In this document: positions 1 through 8,305 of the stretch, in pieces
Numbering within the stretch: position 1 is the stretch's first letter
Layout: each line of letters begins with the position of its first letter
From: an uncultured Pelagibacteraceae bacterium
GTDB taxonomy: Bacteria > Pseudomonadota > Alphaproteobacteria > Pelagibacterales > Pelagibacteraceae
NCBI GenBank assembly: GCA_902524235.1
Contig: CABZCF010000003.1
Location: 1 to 64,000 of the forward strand
DNA length: 64,000 bases
Reading direction: 5' to 3'
Translations under genes and position numbers: made by a program
The notes under the pieces: model-generated
What the model saw: only the letters and a program-made list of their open reading frames with translations
Databases searched by the model: none
Told to the model about the DNA's origin: nothing

Positions 1-391
1 GTTCTTCAGATTTGCTTATTAGAGTTCTCAAAATTTGATTATTATTTAAATATATATCACCATCGATAAATTGAATTATATCTCCAGGTAAACCTACTAA
101 TCTTTTAATGTAATCAGTCCTATTATCTGCAGGAGTTTTAAAAACTATTATATCACCTCTCTTAGGTTTTGAATTAAGAAGTCTACCATCAAATATAGGT
201 GGGCTAAACGGAAATGAGTGTCTGCTATATCCGTAAGATAGTTTTGTAACAAATAATCTATCACCGACTAATAAATTTGGTTCCATTGATGACGAAGGTA
301 TATAAAAAGGTTGTATTAATAATGAACGAATTATCACTGCAATAATTAATGCATAAAATAATGTTTTTAAATTTTCAATAAACCATTTCAT
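1..391 (-). CDS. lepB: Signal peptidase I, N-terminal part (cut by window edge)
   Basis: The ORF track omits this gene because it runs off the left edge. Reading the minus strand from the ATG at 391 gives MKWFIENLKTLFYALIIAVI, an N-terminal membrane anchor. It is followed by the signal peptidase I box IPSSSMEPNLLVGD, which holds the catalytic Ser, and later by YIKRLVGLPGDIIQF, which holds the general-base Lys. The enzyme cleaves signal peptides from exported preproteins on the outer face of the inner membrane. Its start codon overlaps the acpS stop as ATGA, so the two are probably translationally coupled at the end of the spoT-pyrE-pdxJ-acpS-lepB string. About 130 residues are visible, and the C-terminal half lies outside the window. 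Confidence 0.93.
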   Translation of the reverse strand, partial: MKWFIENLKTLFYALIIAVIIRSLLIQPFYIPSSSMEPNLLVGDRLFVTKLSYGYSRHSFPFSPPIFDGRLLNSKPKRGDIIVFKTPADNRTDYIKRLVGLPGDIIQFIDGDIYLNNNQILRTLISKSEE

Positions 392-783
392 TTTAGCCTT
401 TCATGAAGTATTACGTAAGCAATGGAGTATCTCTTTTCATCAGATATAGACAGATGGATTTGATATTTTTTTATTTTAAATTTTTTCTTTATAAATAGTT
501 GAATTTTTTTTTCTAACTCGATAAATGGCTGGCCTTTGCTATTATTAGTTATTGTAATGTCATTGAATTTAAACCCATTTGATAAACCAGTTCCAATTGC
601 TTTTAAAAAAGCCTCTTTAGCGGCAAACCTTTTGGCAAAATAATTAGTTTTATTTATCTGTTTGTTTTTAGCGATGTCTTTTTCTTTACTAGAAAATATT
701 TTGTTAACAAAATTTTTATTCTTTATAGCTTTTTCTATTCTTCTGTTTTCAACAATATCAACACCGTTTCCTAATATTCTCAT
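388..783 (-). CDS. acpS: Holo-[acyl-carrier-protein] synthase
   Basis: Transfers the 4'-phosphopantetheine arm of CoA to a serine of apo-ACP, activating it for fatty acid synthesis. The 131-residue protein has the normal length for AcpS. It shows both family signatures: GVDIVE near residues 7-12, with the Mg-binding Asp, and KRFAAKEAFLKAIGTG from about 51, with the metal-binding Glu. It lies 1 bp downstream of pdxJ and overlaps the lepB start as ATGA. The order pdxJ-acpS-lepB is a common alphaproteobacterial arrangement (family knowledge). Confidence 0.95.
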   Translation of the reverse strand: MRILGNGVDIVENRRIEKAIKNKNFVNKIFSSKEKDIAKNKQINKTNYFAKRFAAKEAFLKAIGTGLSNGFKFNDITITNNSKGQPFIELEKKIQLFIKKKFKIKKYQIHLSISDEKRYSIAYVILHERLK

Positions 784-784
784 T

Positions 785-1501
785 TTATCTACAAATACTC
801 TTAAATATTCTAATAGTTTTCTTTAACCCAAAAAAAACTGACTCACCTATTATAAAATGTCCAATATTAAATTCTTTTATACCTTTTATTTTAGAAAGAA
901 TTTTAGCTGTTCTATAATCCATGCCATGACCGGCATGAACCTCAATACCTAAATTAACAGCATATCTAACTACTTTAATAATTTTCCTCAGTTCACTTTT
1001 ATAATATTTATTTTTTTTTATTAAATTTGAAATTCGACCTGTATGTATTTCAATACAATCAGCATTTAAGTCTTTTGAAAATCTTACATCTTTAATAGAT
1101 GGATTTATAAACAAACTTGTTCGTATTTTATTATTATTTAAAACATTAATTATTTTTTTAATTTTTTTATTATTATTATTTAAATTTAATCCACCCTCTG
1201 TAGTAATTTCATTTCTTTTTTCTGGCACCAAACAAACAAAATTTGGTTTATTTTTTAAAGCTATTTTTAATATTTTTAAATCAGCTGCCATTTCTAAATT
1301 TAAAGGAATTTTTTTATTAGAAGATATTTTTTTAAAATCTAAATCTTTAATATGCCTTCTATCTTCTCTTAAATGAATAGTGATAGAGTCTGCACCGCAT
1401 TTCATTGCATATGTGGCTGCTTTATAAGGAGCTGGGTGATCCTCGCCTCTAGCATTTCGGATAGTAGCGATATGGTCAATATTTACCCCTAATCTAATCA
1501 T
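785..1501 (-). CDS. pdxJ: Pyridoxine 5'-phosphate synthase
   Basis: Condenses 1-deoxy-D-xylulose 5-phosphate with 3-amino-2-oxopropyl phosphate to form pyridoxine 5'-phosphate, the last ring-forming step of the DXP-dependent vitamin B6 route. The 238-residue protein has the family's normal length. It carries the N-terminal signature RLGVNIDHIATIRNARG and the later HAGHGMDY phosphate-loop motif. Its ATG overlaps the pyrE stop as ATGA, and acpS follows after 1 bp. No other pdx gene is nearby. Confidence 0.96.
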   Translation of the reverse strand: MIRLGVNIDHIATIRNARGEDHPAPYKAATYAMKCGADSITIHLREDRRHIKDLDFKKISSNKKIPLNLEMAADLKILKIALKNKPNFVCLVPEKRNEITTEGGLNLNNNNKKIKKIINVLNNNKIRTSLFINPSIKDVRFSKDLNADCIEIHTGRISNLIKKNKYYKSELRKIIKVVRYAVNLGIEVHAGHGMDYRTAKILSKIKGIKEFNIGHFIIGESVFFGLKKTIRIFKSICR

Positions 1502-2088
1502 TTTAAGAATCTACTCCCTGGTGCGGTAATCGGAATTTGCTTAAGGCTATAAGGAATATTATTTTTTTTAAAAACAGGCACTTTAATCTTTAATTGAGAA
1601 ATAATTGGCTTACTTTTTATTTTAAGATTTCGTTTTTCCGATCTGTTAATTAATGATGCAAATCCCAATAATTTTGCTTTAGATTTTTTTACTAATTCTG
1701 AACATTCTAAACTAGACCCCCCAGTTGTTATTACATCCTCGACAATTAAAACATTAGAGTTTCTTTTAATGTTAAACCCCCTTCTTAATTTAAATTTGCC
1801 TTTGACCCTTTCAGCGAAAATTGTTTCTATTTTTAAAAGTCTACCTATTTCATATCCAATTATGATACCACCTATGGCTGGTGCTAGAATTAAATCAATT
1901 TTTTTAAATTTTTTCTTAATTTTTTTACTTAAAGATAAACACAGTTTTGATGCCAGATGTGGATGACTCAAAACTTTCGCACATTGAATATAAATTGGAG
2001 AATGTAAACCTGATGATAAAATAAAGTGTCCTTCTAATAATGCATTAGTTTTTCTTAAAACTTTCAAGGAGTTTTTTAAAGAAAGCAT
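1498..2088 (-). CDS. pyrE: Orotate phosphoribosyltransferase
   Basis: Transfers the PRPP phosphoribosyl group to orotate to make OMP in pyrimidine synthesis. The 196-residue protein has the N-terminal ALLEGHFILSSGLHSPIY region and the PRPP loop NVLIVEDVITTGGSS near residues 110-125. The ATG start at 2088 lies 44 bp inside the end of the upstream RelA/SpoT gene. This is a long overlap, but the conserved N-terminal sequence starts within a few residues of it, so I keep it. pyrB and a pyrC-like gene lie about 18 kb away on the plus strand, so the pathway is scattered. Confidence 0.94.
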   Translation of the reverse strand: MLSLKNSLKVLRKTNALLEGHFILSSGLHSPIYIQCAKVLSHPHLASKLCLSLSKKIKKKFKKIDLILAPAIGGIIIGYEIGRLLKIETIFAERVKGKFKLRRGFNIKRNSNVLIVEDVITTGGSSLECSELVKKSKAKLLGFASLINRSEKRNLKIKSKPIISQLKIKVPVFKKNNIPYSLKQIPITAPGSRFLK

Positions 2089-3790
2089 ATTTACTATTTT
2101 TGTGTCTAATTATTTTAAAGCTATATTCTTTTTGTTTTAGCTGACTAATTAGATTTGTAAAGTTTTTCAAATCATTAATAAGTAGATTAAAATGAAAATT
2201 TATCGTACTTTTAGTCTTTTCGACCATTTCTACACTTGTTATATTTACATTATGGCTGCCAATTAGAGTAGTAACTTCTCCTAAAACACCTGGTTTATCA
2301 AAAAGAGATATCCATAGTGTCGTATTATATTTTTTATTCCTAGCAGTTCCGTTTGTTTCTCTATATTGCCAATATCGTCTGATTGCAGCTCTTGCTTTAC
2401 CGGTTTTAGCAGTGCTTACCCAATGCAAAGATGGGGATACCTTTTTGGATGTTATAATTTTTACAACATCTCCATTAATTAAAACGGCTTGCATATCACT
2501 TTCTTTCCCATTTATTTCGCATCCAACTGCCTTATCACCGATTTTTGTATGAACAGCATAAGCAAAATCTATTGGAGTAGCATTTTTAGGCAATTTAATT
2601 ACAGACCCTTTTGGAGTAAAACAAAAAACGTTTTCTTGAAACATTTGGAGTTTTGTAAATTCATAAGAATCCTCTGGGTTTTCATTCTTATCAATAATTT
2701 CTACTAAATCAGCTAACCAGTCATATTCTTTCCATGTTAAGGAACTAAATTTTTCTGATGACTTATATTTCCAGTGAGATGCAATACCTCTTTGTGCATA
2801 TTCATGCATTTGCATGGTTCTAAGTTGTATTTCTATTGGTCTCTTATTAGGTCCAATTACTGCTGTATGTAAAGACTGATAATTATTTATTTTCGGTGAA
2901 GAAATATAATCTTTAAACCTACCTGGTATACAGTTCCAATTACTATGAAATACACCTAACGCTTTATAGCACTGGTCTACATCATCTAATATAACCCTAA
3001 ATCCAATTATATCTGTCATTTGCTCAAGAGATGTTCTTTTTTTTTGAACTTTTTTCCATAATGAAAAAGGGGTTTTTTCTCTTCCAAAAATTTTACAATA
3101 TATATTCTTTTCTGTAAGGAGATTTTTTAATTCGTCAGATACTGTATTAAAATTTATCTCGTTAGCTTCTTTTATATTGCTTAGTCTATCTTTGATTAAT
3201 TTTCGAGCCTGAGGATTTAATACTTCAAAACATAAATCCTCTAATTCATCTTTAATTCTATTCATTCCCATTCTATCAGCTAATGGTGCATAAATTTCCA
3301 TTGTTTCTTTTGCTTTTGTTATTTGCTTATCCTTATTTGTAACAAATTGAATTGTTCGCATATTATGAAGTCTGTCAGCAAGTTTGACCAATAAAACTCT
3401 AATATCTTTTGAAGTGGCTAGGATTAATTTTCTAAAATTCTCAGCTTTAGAATTTGATGCAGCTTGGTTTTCAAAAACAGAAATTTTAGTAACCCCATCA
3501 ACTAAATCAGCAACCTCTTTTCCAAATTCTTTTTCTATAGTTTTATAAGTAGCATGTGTATCCTCAATGGTGTCATGTAACAAACCTGTAGCAATTGTTG
3601 CGCTATCTAATTTTAATTCTGTCAATATATTTGCAACAGCCACAGGATGAATTATGTATGGTGAACCCTCGTCTCTTTTTTGCTTCTCGTGAGCTTTTAA
3701 TGCAAAATCATATGCCTTAGATAAAGTCTCAGGATTTAAGAACCTATTGTAGGATTTTACCTTATTTATTAAATCATCTGGTTTAAGCAT
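2045..3790 (-). CDS. spoT: Bifunctional (p)ppGpp synthetase/hydrolase, short form
   Basis: RelA/SpoT homologue that makes and degrades the alarmone (p)ppGpp. Domain order in the 581 residues: an HD hydrolase (HPVAVA near 48, LLHDTIEDT near 71-79, LADRLHNMRT near 138); a synthetase (about 250-345) with GRFKDYIS and YQSLHT; a TGS domain (about 388-450, beginning VFCFTPKG); and a C-terminal ACT domain (about 490-560, with FDKPGVLGEV). RFKD in the synthetase is the variant typical of bifunctional enzymes rather than mono-functional RelA. The TGS and ACT domains are almost adjacent, so the helical and zinc-finger/RRM-like section found in 700-residue homologues is missing. This is the only RSH gene in the window. 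Confidence 0.93.
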   Translation of the reverse strand: MLKPDDLINKVKSYNRFLNPETLSKAYDFALKAHEKQKRDEGSPYIIHPVAVANILTELKLDSATIATGLLHDTIEDTHATYKTIEKEFGKEVADLVDGVTKISVFENQAASNSKAENFRKLILATSKDIRVLLVKLADRLHNMRTIQFVTNKDKQITKAKETMEIYAPLADRMGMNRIKDELEDLCFEVLNPQARKLIKDRLSNIKEANEINFNTVSDELKNLLTEKNIYCKIFGREKTPFSLWKKVQKKRTSLEQMTDIIGFRVILDDVDQCYKALGVFHSNWNCIPGRFKDYISSPKINNYQSLHTAVIGPNKRPIEIQLRTMQMHEYAQRGIASHWKYKSSEKFSSLTWKEYDWLADLVEIIDKNENPEDSYEFTKLQMFQENVFCFTPKGSVIKLPKNATPIDFAYAVHTKIGDKAVGCEINGKESDMQAVLINGDVVKIITSKKVSPSLHWVSTAKTGKARAAIRRYWQYRETNGTARNKKYNTTLWISLFDKPGVLGEVTTLIGSHNVNITSVEMVEKTKSTINFHFNLLINDLKNFTNLISQLKQKEYSFKIIRHKNSKYAFFKKLLESFKKN

Positions 3791-3809
3791 AATTACTTAT
3801 ACCATTAAA

Positions 3810-4376
3810 TCACATAACTTTAATACCTGTTATGCTACTTAATGGTAATTTTGATATTAATTCTGTTATTTTTTGCTTAGTTTTAGGATGCTTCCAATGA
3901 TTACAAATTTCAAAAAGTGGTAATAATACAAAATTTCTAGCTGACAATCTTGGGTGAGGTACTATCAAAAAGTCTTTTTTAATCTTAATCGAATAATTTT
4001 TTTGATTGTAATCTATTATATCTATATCACAGACTCTAGGTGAATTTCTTGGACCTGGAGTTCTTCCAATTAATTTTTCAATATTTTTTAAATTTAAAAA
4101 AAGATTTGGAAGGGATAAATCCGTATTAATTTTTAGAACAATATTTAAATACTTTGGAAGCTTTGTGTTTGGCCATGATGGGGTTTCATAAAATGAAGAA
4201 CTTTTTAAAATATACATTTTATGAAATAGTATTAAATTTTTTGTCTTCTCAATATTTATGATACGATCTCCCAAATTAGATCCTATGGATAAATATGCCG
4301 TATTAACTACTTTTTCTAAAATATCTTGCTTTTTCTCTATTCCAGTCTCTGGTTTTTTTTGTTTGTCTTTTATCAT
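3810..4376 (-). CDS. folK: 2-amino-4-hydroxy-6-hydroxymethyldihydropteridine pyrophosphokinase
   Basis: HPPK transfers pyrophosphate from ATP to 6-hydroxymethyl-dihydropterin in folate synthesis. The conserved start [13 protein letters not shown] is at about residues 27-39 and the signature region [13 protein letters not shown] near 125-137, matching the family's R-x-D-x-DI core. The annotated ATG at 4376 overlaps smpB by 74 bp and gives about 25 non-conserved residues ahead of the core. No ATG, GTG or TTG lies between it and the core, so either the overlap is real or a rare ATT/ATA start is used. No other folate gene is adjacent. Confidence 0.9.
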   Translation of the reverse strand: MIKDKQKKPETGIEKKQDILEKVVNTAYLSIGSNLGDRIINIEKTKNLILFHKMYILKSSSFYETPSWPNTKLPKYLNIVLKINTDLSLPNLFLNLKNIEKLIGRTPGPRNSPRVCDIDIIDYNQKNYSIKIKKDFLIVPHPRLSARNFVLLPLFEICNHWKHPKTKQKITELISKLPLSSITGIKVM

Positions 4377-4773
4377 GCATTTTTTTTCCTTTAGCTACTG
4401 CAATTTCAACTTTTGCTTTACCTTTCTTAAAGTACATTTTGGTAGGAACCAATGTAAATCCATCTTCATTCATTCTTCCAATTAGCTTATTAATTTCCTT
4501 TTTATTAAATAATAATTTTCTCTCAGCATATGGATTATGGTTTATGTAACTAGCAGCTTTATATAATGGAATATGTGAATTGATAAGATAAATCTCTCCT
4601 TTTTTTTCTACTGCATACGACTCGGCAATATTAACTTTACCTTGTCTTACAGATTTTATCTCAGACCCTTTTAAAACTATTCCCGCTTCAATTAGATCAT
4701 TAAAGAAATAATTAAAACTAGCTTTTCTATTATATGAAATTATCTTTAAACCATTATTGGTTTTTTTTTTCAT
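4303..4773 (-). CDS. smpB: SsrA (tmRNA)-binding protein
   Basis: Binds tmRNA and delivers it to stalled ribosomes for trans-translation. The 156-residue protein has the family layout: an OB-fold core with [20 protein letters not shown] and [16 protein letters not shown], then the basic C-terminal tail [20 protein letters not shown] that mimics an mRNA/anticodon end in the decoding site. Its ATG overlaps the dapA stop by one base (TAATG), and folK starts inside its 3' end. No tmRNA gene was found in the window. Confidence 0.96.
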   Translation of the reverse strand: MKKKTNNGLKIISYNRKASFNYFFNDLIEAGIVLKGSEIKSVRQGKVNIAESYAVEKKGEIYLINSHIPLYKAASYINHNPYAERKLLFNKKEINKLIGRMNEDGFTLVPTKMYFKKGKAKVEIAVAKGKKMHDKRQTKKTRDWNREKARYFRKSS

Positions 4774-5654
4774 TATATCAATTCTGCAAACTTTAATGCT
4801 TTCTTTACCACTTCCTCTGTATCTTTTTTAATATTTACTAGTGGTAATCTTATTTCATCACTACACAAGCCTAGAAGTTTTGCTGCATACTTAACAGGTG
4901 CGGGATTGCTTTCAATGAAAAGTGATTTATGCACAGGTTGTAAAATTTTGTCAATTTTTTGGGCTTCTTTTAACTCGTTATCTAAATTTGATTTAGAAAA
5001 TTTTTGCATATCAGAACATAACTTTGGTGCAATATTTGCGGTAACAGAGATAACACCCACACCACCTCTTTTATTGAATTCTAAAGCTAAACCATCCTCA
5101 CCAGTTAGCTGAATAAATTCATTTCCTAATTTTTTTATTGTTTTATCTAATCTCTCTAAATCACCTGTAGCATCTTTAACTCCAGCAATATTTTTTAATT
5201 CAAATAATCTTGCCATAGTGTCAACAGACATATCGATTACACACCGACTGGGTATATTATAAATTATTATTGGTAGATTGGTATTATCATTAATTTTTTT
5301 ATAATGTTGATATAAACCTTCCTGAGTAGGTTTATTGTAATATGGTGTTACTACAAGCACTCCGTCAGCACCTGCTTTTTCAGAGTGTTTAGTTAAAGCA
5401 ACAGCTTCTTCAGTTGAATTTGAACCTGTTCCAGCAATTACAGGAATTTTTCCATTTGACTCCTTAATACAAATTTCAATGACTTTCTCGTGTTCATCAT
5501 GACTTAAGGTTGGAGATTCACCGGTTGTGCCTGCTGGAACTAAACCATTTGTTCCATTTTCCAAATGAAAATTAATTAGTTTTAAATAAGCTTCTTCATC
5601 TAGCTTATTATTCTTAAATGGGGTAACAATAGCAACATTTGATCCTTTAAACAT
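4773..5654 (-). CDS. dapA: 4-hydroxy-tetrahydrodipicolinate synthase
   Basis: Condenses pyruvate with aspartate semialdehyde, the first committed step to lysine and meso-diaminopimelate. The 293-residue TIM-barrel protein shows VAIVTPF at the N-terminus, [35 protein letters not shown], the tyrosine motif YNIPSRC and the Schiff-base lysine in GVKDATGD. It starts the leftward string dapA-smpB-folK-spoT-pyrE-pdxJ-acpS-lepB. Only 40 bp separate it from the divergent transglycosylase gene, so both promoters must sit in or next to that gap. Confidence 0.97.
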   Translation of the reverse strand: MFKGSNVAIVTPFKNNKLDEEAYLKLINFHLENGTNGLVPAGTTGESPTLSHDEHEKVIEICIKESNGKIPVIAGTGSNSTEEAVALTKHSEKAGADGVLVVTPYYNKPTQEGLYQHYKKINDNTNLPIIIYNIPSRCVIDMSVDTMARLFELKNIAGVKDATGDLERLDKTIKKLGNEFIQLTGEDGLALEFNKRGGVGVISVTANIAPKLCSDMQKFSKSNLDNELKEAQKIDKILQPVHKSLFIESNPAPVKYAAKLLGLCSDEIRLPLVNIKKDTEEVVKKALKFAELI

Positions 5655-5667
5655 AAATATTTATAAC
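5639..5667 (+). promoter_or_regulatory. Candidate sigma70-like promoter for the transglycosylase gene
   Basis: TTGATC and TATAAC boxes are separated by exactly 17 bp and lie 27 bp upstream of the ATG at 5695. The -35 box falls inside the 5' end of the divergent dapA. The match is moderate, and AT-rich DNA produces such pairs by chance. Confidence 0.35.
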
Positions 5668-5694
5668 ATAGTTTGTAGAATCGTTTGATATTTT

Positions 5695-7920
5695 ATGAAA
5701 GATAAATCTAAGAAAATATTGTTAATAATCCTTATTTTTTTAATTATACCTCATACATCGACTTCAGCAGACTTAATTATTCCAAAGAAAAAACCCTATA
5801 TAACTAAAGAAAATTTAAAAAAAAATAAAATTAGCAATTTTTTAATACCCTTAAAAAAACCATCACAAAAACAAATAGATAAAGACATTTTAATTACAAA
5901 ACAAGAAAAAAAAGAGCAAAAAAAAATTGTAGGTGGGATAATTTTACCAAAATCCAAACCCCTGGTTGTTAAGAAAGATAAAGCGGTAGCCCAAAAAAAA
6001 TCAAAATATTTTTCCGAAAAAGATTTTAATTATGCAAGACAGGCTTTTAAACTTATGGAAAAAAGAAATTGGGTTGAGGCTGAAAAAATAGCAAAGAAAG
6101 CAAAAAGTAAATCAATATATAATTTTATACAATGGAGACACTTGATCACAACAGGAAATACTGCCACGTTTTTTGATTATAAAAATTTTATTGAAAGAAA
6201 TGGTGATTATCCAAGAATGGGAAGAATAAAATATCTTTCAGAACACAAATTATCAACAGAGATAATGTCACCAAAAAAAATAATTAAGTATTTTGAAATA
6301 GAGAAACCTTTGAGTGGCTTCGGAGAAATTATTCTTGGCGAGAGCTATATTTCTATTGGAGAAACAAATAAAGGTACTGAGTTGATTAAAAAAGGCTGGA
6401 TTACTGCAGATCTTTCAAAAACAGAATTAAGATCTTTTAGAAAAAAATATAAAAAATATTTAACTAAAGAAGATTATATTAAGCGAGCTGATTACCTGGC
6501 ATGGGAAAATAAATATTGGGATCTTAAGAGAATGTTAAGATATTTACCCAAAGATGAACAATTATTATATACGGCAAGACAACTTTTGATGAGTAAATCT
6601 TACGGTGTAGATAATGCAATTAAAAATGTTCCAACACATTTAAAAAATGATGCTGGTTTGAATTATGATAGGTTAAAATGGAGACGTAAAAGAGGAAGAG
6701 TTGACAGTTCTTTAGAAATTTTAACGAAAATTAAAAATACTAAAGACTATATGGTTAGACCTGACAAATGGTGGAAGGAAAGATCAATAATAGCAAGATC
6801 ACTAATTTATAAAAAAAAATTTACAACTGCTTACAAATTAACAAGCAAACATGGATTAACCGAGGGTCCTGAATTTGCCGATGCTGAATGGATGAGTGGG
6901 TGGATAGCATTAAGTTTTTTAAATGATCCATTGCTTGCAATCGATCATTTCACAAAATTTTATGAAAATGTGGGATATCCTATAAGTTTATCAAGAGGAG
7001 CTTATTGGTTAGGGAGATCAAATGAAATTTTAGGAAATGATAATGAAGCAAATAAATGGTATAAAGAAAGTTCTAAATTTTTAACCACATATTATGGACA
7101 ATTGTCTCACTTAAAAATTTCCCCTAATAAACCTTTCGTTTTAAACGAATTGATGGAAGTAGATAAAAATTTAGCAGAAAATTTTTACAAAAAAGATTTG
7201 GTAAAAATAGTATATTTGCTAGATGAATTAAATAAAGATAAATACACAAAACATATATTAAGATTTCTAGCAAATGAAAATGTTGAATTAGGTAGCGAGG
7301 TGTTAGCAGCTAAACTAGCTACTGATATATCAAGATTTGATTTTGCAATTCAAGTTTCAAAAATTGCTTCTTATCAAAAAAGATTTCATAATAAATATAA
7401 TTATCCAATTATAAGCACTCCTAAATACATAAATAAAAGAAAAATTCCTGAGTCTGCATTTATATTATCTATTATAAGGCAAGAGAGTGAATTTGATACT
7501 TCAGCAAATAGTTCTGCTGGTGCGAGAGGATTAATGCAATTGATGACTTACACTGCTAAAACTGTAGCAAAGCAAGCGAACATGTCTTACTCTAAATCTA
7601 GATTAACAAAGGATCCAGAGTACAATATAAATCTTGGTTCGCATTATATAGCTGGCCTAATACTTGAATATGATGGAGCTTATCCATTTGCTATAGCAGC
7701 TTACAATGCTGGACCTAAGAGAGTCAAATACTGGAAAAAAATAAATAAAAACCCTCAAAAGGGACAAATAGATTACGTTGACTGGATAGAATTAATTAAG
7801 TTTAAAGAAACTAGAAATTATGTTCAAAGAGTATTAGAGAATTATAATGTTTATAGATACATTTTGGAGCAAAAACCAATATTAGTTAAAGACTTTTTTA
7901 AAAGCGAACCTTTGTACTAG
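5695..7920 (+). CDS. slt: Soluble lytic murein transglycosylase
   Basis: Periplasmic enzyme that cleaves the MurNAc-GlcNAc bond of peptidoglycan to form 1,6-anhydro ends. The 741-residue protein begins with a signal peptide (KKILLIILIFLIIPHTSTSA). A Lys-rich linker with three IPxKKP-like repeats follows (LIIPKKKP, FLIPLKKP, IILPKSKP), then a long helical region of the Slt U-domain type. The C-terminal SLT domain starts at about residue 585. It shows RQESEFD with the catalytic Glu, then SSAGARGLMQLM and YNAGPKRVKYW. It stands alone between the divergent dapA and a gap before tRNA-Ser. Confidence 0.93.
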   Translation: MKDKSKKILLIILIFLIIPHTSTSADLIIPKKKPYITKENLKKNKISNFLIPLKKPSQKQIDKDILITKQEKKEQKKIVGGIILPKSKPLVVKKDKAVAQKKSKYFSEKDFNYARQAFKLMEKRNWVEAEKIAKKAKSKSIYNFIQWRHLITTGNTATFFDYKNFIERNGDYPRMGRIKYLSEHKLSTEIMSPKKIIKYFEIEKPLSGFGEIILGESYISIGETNKGTELIKKGWITADLSKTELRSFRKKYKKYLTKEDYIKRADYLAWENKYWDLKRMLRYLPKDEQLLYTARQLLMSKSYGVDNAIKNVPTHLKNDAGLNYDRLKWRRKRGRVDSSLEILTKIKNTKDYMVRPDKWWKERSIIARSLIYKKKFTTAYKLTSKHGLTEGPEFADAEWMSGWIALSFLNDPLLAIDHFTKFYENVGYPISLSRGAYWLGRSNEILGNDNEANKWYKESSKFLTTYYGQLSHLKISPNKPFVLNELMEVDKNLAENFYKKDLVKIVYLLDELNKDKYTKHILRFLANENVELGSEVLAAKLATDISRFDFAIQVSKIASYQKRFHNKYNYPIISTPKYINKRKIPESAFILSIIRQESEFDTSANSSAGARGLMQLMTYTAKTVAKQANMSYSKSRLTKDPEYNINLGSHYIAGLILEYDGAYPFAIAAYNAGPKRVKYWKKINKNPQKGQIDYVDWIELIKFKETRNYVQRVLENYNVYRYILEQKPILVKDFFKSEPLY

Positions 7921-7974
7921 GAGTTAGCGGTACACTCTACCCGAGGCTATCTCAAACTACATCACACTATTTAT

Positions 7975-8146
7975 GAGGACTATTTAACTTTCATTAAAAA
8001 TAAATCAATTAAAGACTCGTCAATTTAACCAACAATCTAGAACATAGACTAGATCATTTGGAGATAGAACAAGGATTGGACTATTGTAAACAAAGAAAAC
8101 GCAAGTAAACTGTGGAAAATTATTCAGGAAGCTGGCGATTATATTA
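7975..8146 (+). pseudogene. Possible coding debris in the 227-bp gap next to tRNA-Ser
   Basis: The gap from 7921 to 8147 has no full ORF. Three overlapping short plus-strand reading frames nevertheless look protein-like in order: EDYLTFIKNKSIKDSS (from 7975), LTNNLEHRLDHLEIEQGLDY (frame open from 8013) and KDWTIVNKENASKLWKIIQE (from 8071). The last has a faint likeness to the LWxxIxEAG segment of GcvT-fold proteins. Successive frame changes would fit a decayed gene. The pieces are short and the family is not recognised, so this is weak. Nothing else is seen in the gap. Confidence 0.22.
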
Positions 8147-8147
8147 A

Positions 8148-8241
8148 TGGCGGAAGGAGAGGGATTCGAACCCTCGGTACACCATTATAGCGTACGACAG
8201 TTTAGCAAACTGTTGGTTTAAACCAGCTCACCCATCCTTCC
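8148..8241 (-). tRNA. tRNA-Ser (anticodon GCU)
   Basis: On the minus strand GGAAGGA pairs with TCCTTCC as the acceptor stem. The anticodon arm CAGT-TTGCTAA-ACTG gives anticodon GCT, read as GCU, for AGC/AGU codons. A long variable arm, typical of serine tRNAs, precedes the T arm GAGGG-TTCGAAT-CCCTC. The discriminator is G and the 3' CCA is encoded (8148-8150). The gene is transcribed away from the sox operon, from a promoter in the shared gap. Confidence 0.95.
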
Positions 8242-8249
8242 ATAGTTTA

Positions 8250-8278
8250 TGTGTAACTTGAAACCATTGAATATTCAA
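8250..8278 (-). promoter_or_regulatory. Candidate promoter of tRNA-Ser
   Basis: On the minus strand TTGAAT and TACACA are separated by 17 bp, and the -10 box ends 8 bp before the first tRNA base. This is the expected distance for transcription starting at or just before the tRNA. The -35 box is one half of the perfect palindrome TTGAATATTCAA (8267-8278). Confidence 0.5.
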
Positions 8279-8295
8279 TATTTATACAGTATTTA
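8267..8295 (+). promoter_or_regulatory. Candidate sox operon promoter sharing a palindromic -35 with tRNA-Ser
   Basis: TTGAAT (8267-8272) and TATTTA (8290-8295) are 17 bp apart, which would start transcription only a few bases before the ATG at 8306. The -35 belongs to TTGAATATTCAA, which also supplies the -35 of the divergent tRNA-Ser promoter. A 14-bp direct repeat AATATTCAATATTT occurs at 8270-8283 and again at 8316-8329, inside the first codons of soxB. Confidence 0.35.
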
Positions 8296-8305
8296 TGATC
8301 AAAAT

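Noticed and set aside
8249-8305. Upstream start of the soxB ORF ([10 protein letters not shown])
   Set aside because: It lies 8 bp from the tRNA-Ser 5' end, covers the promoter region, and adds 19 residues not found in SoxB proteins.
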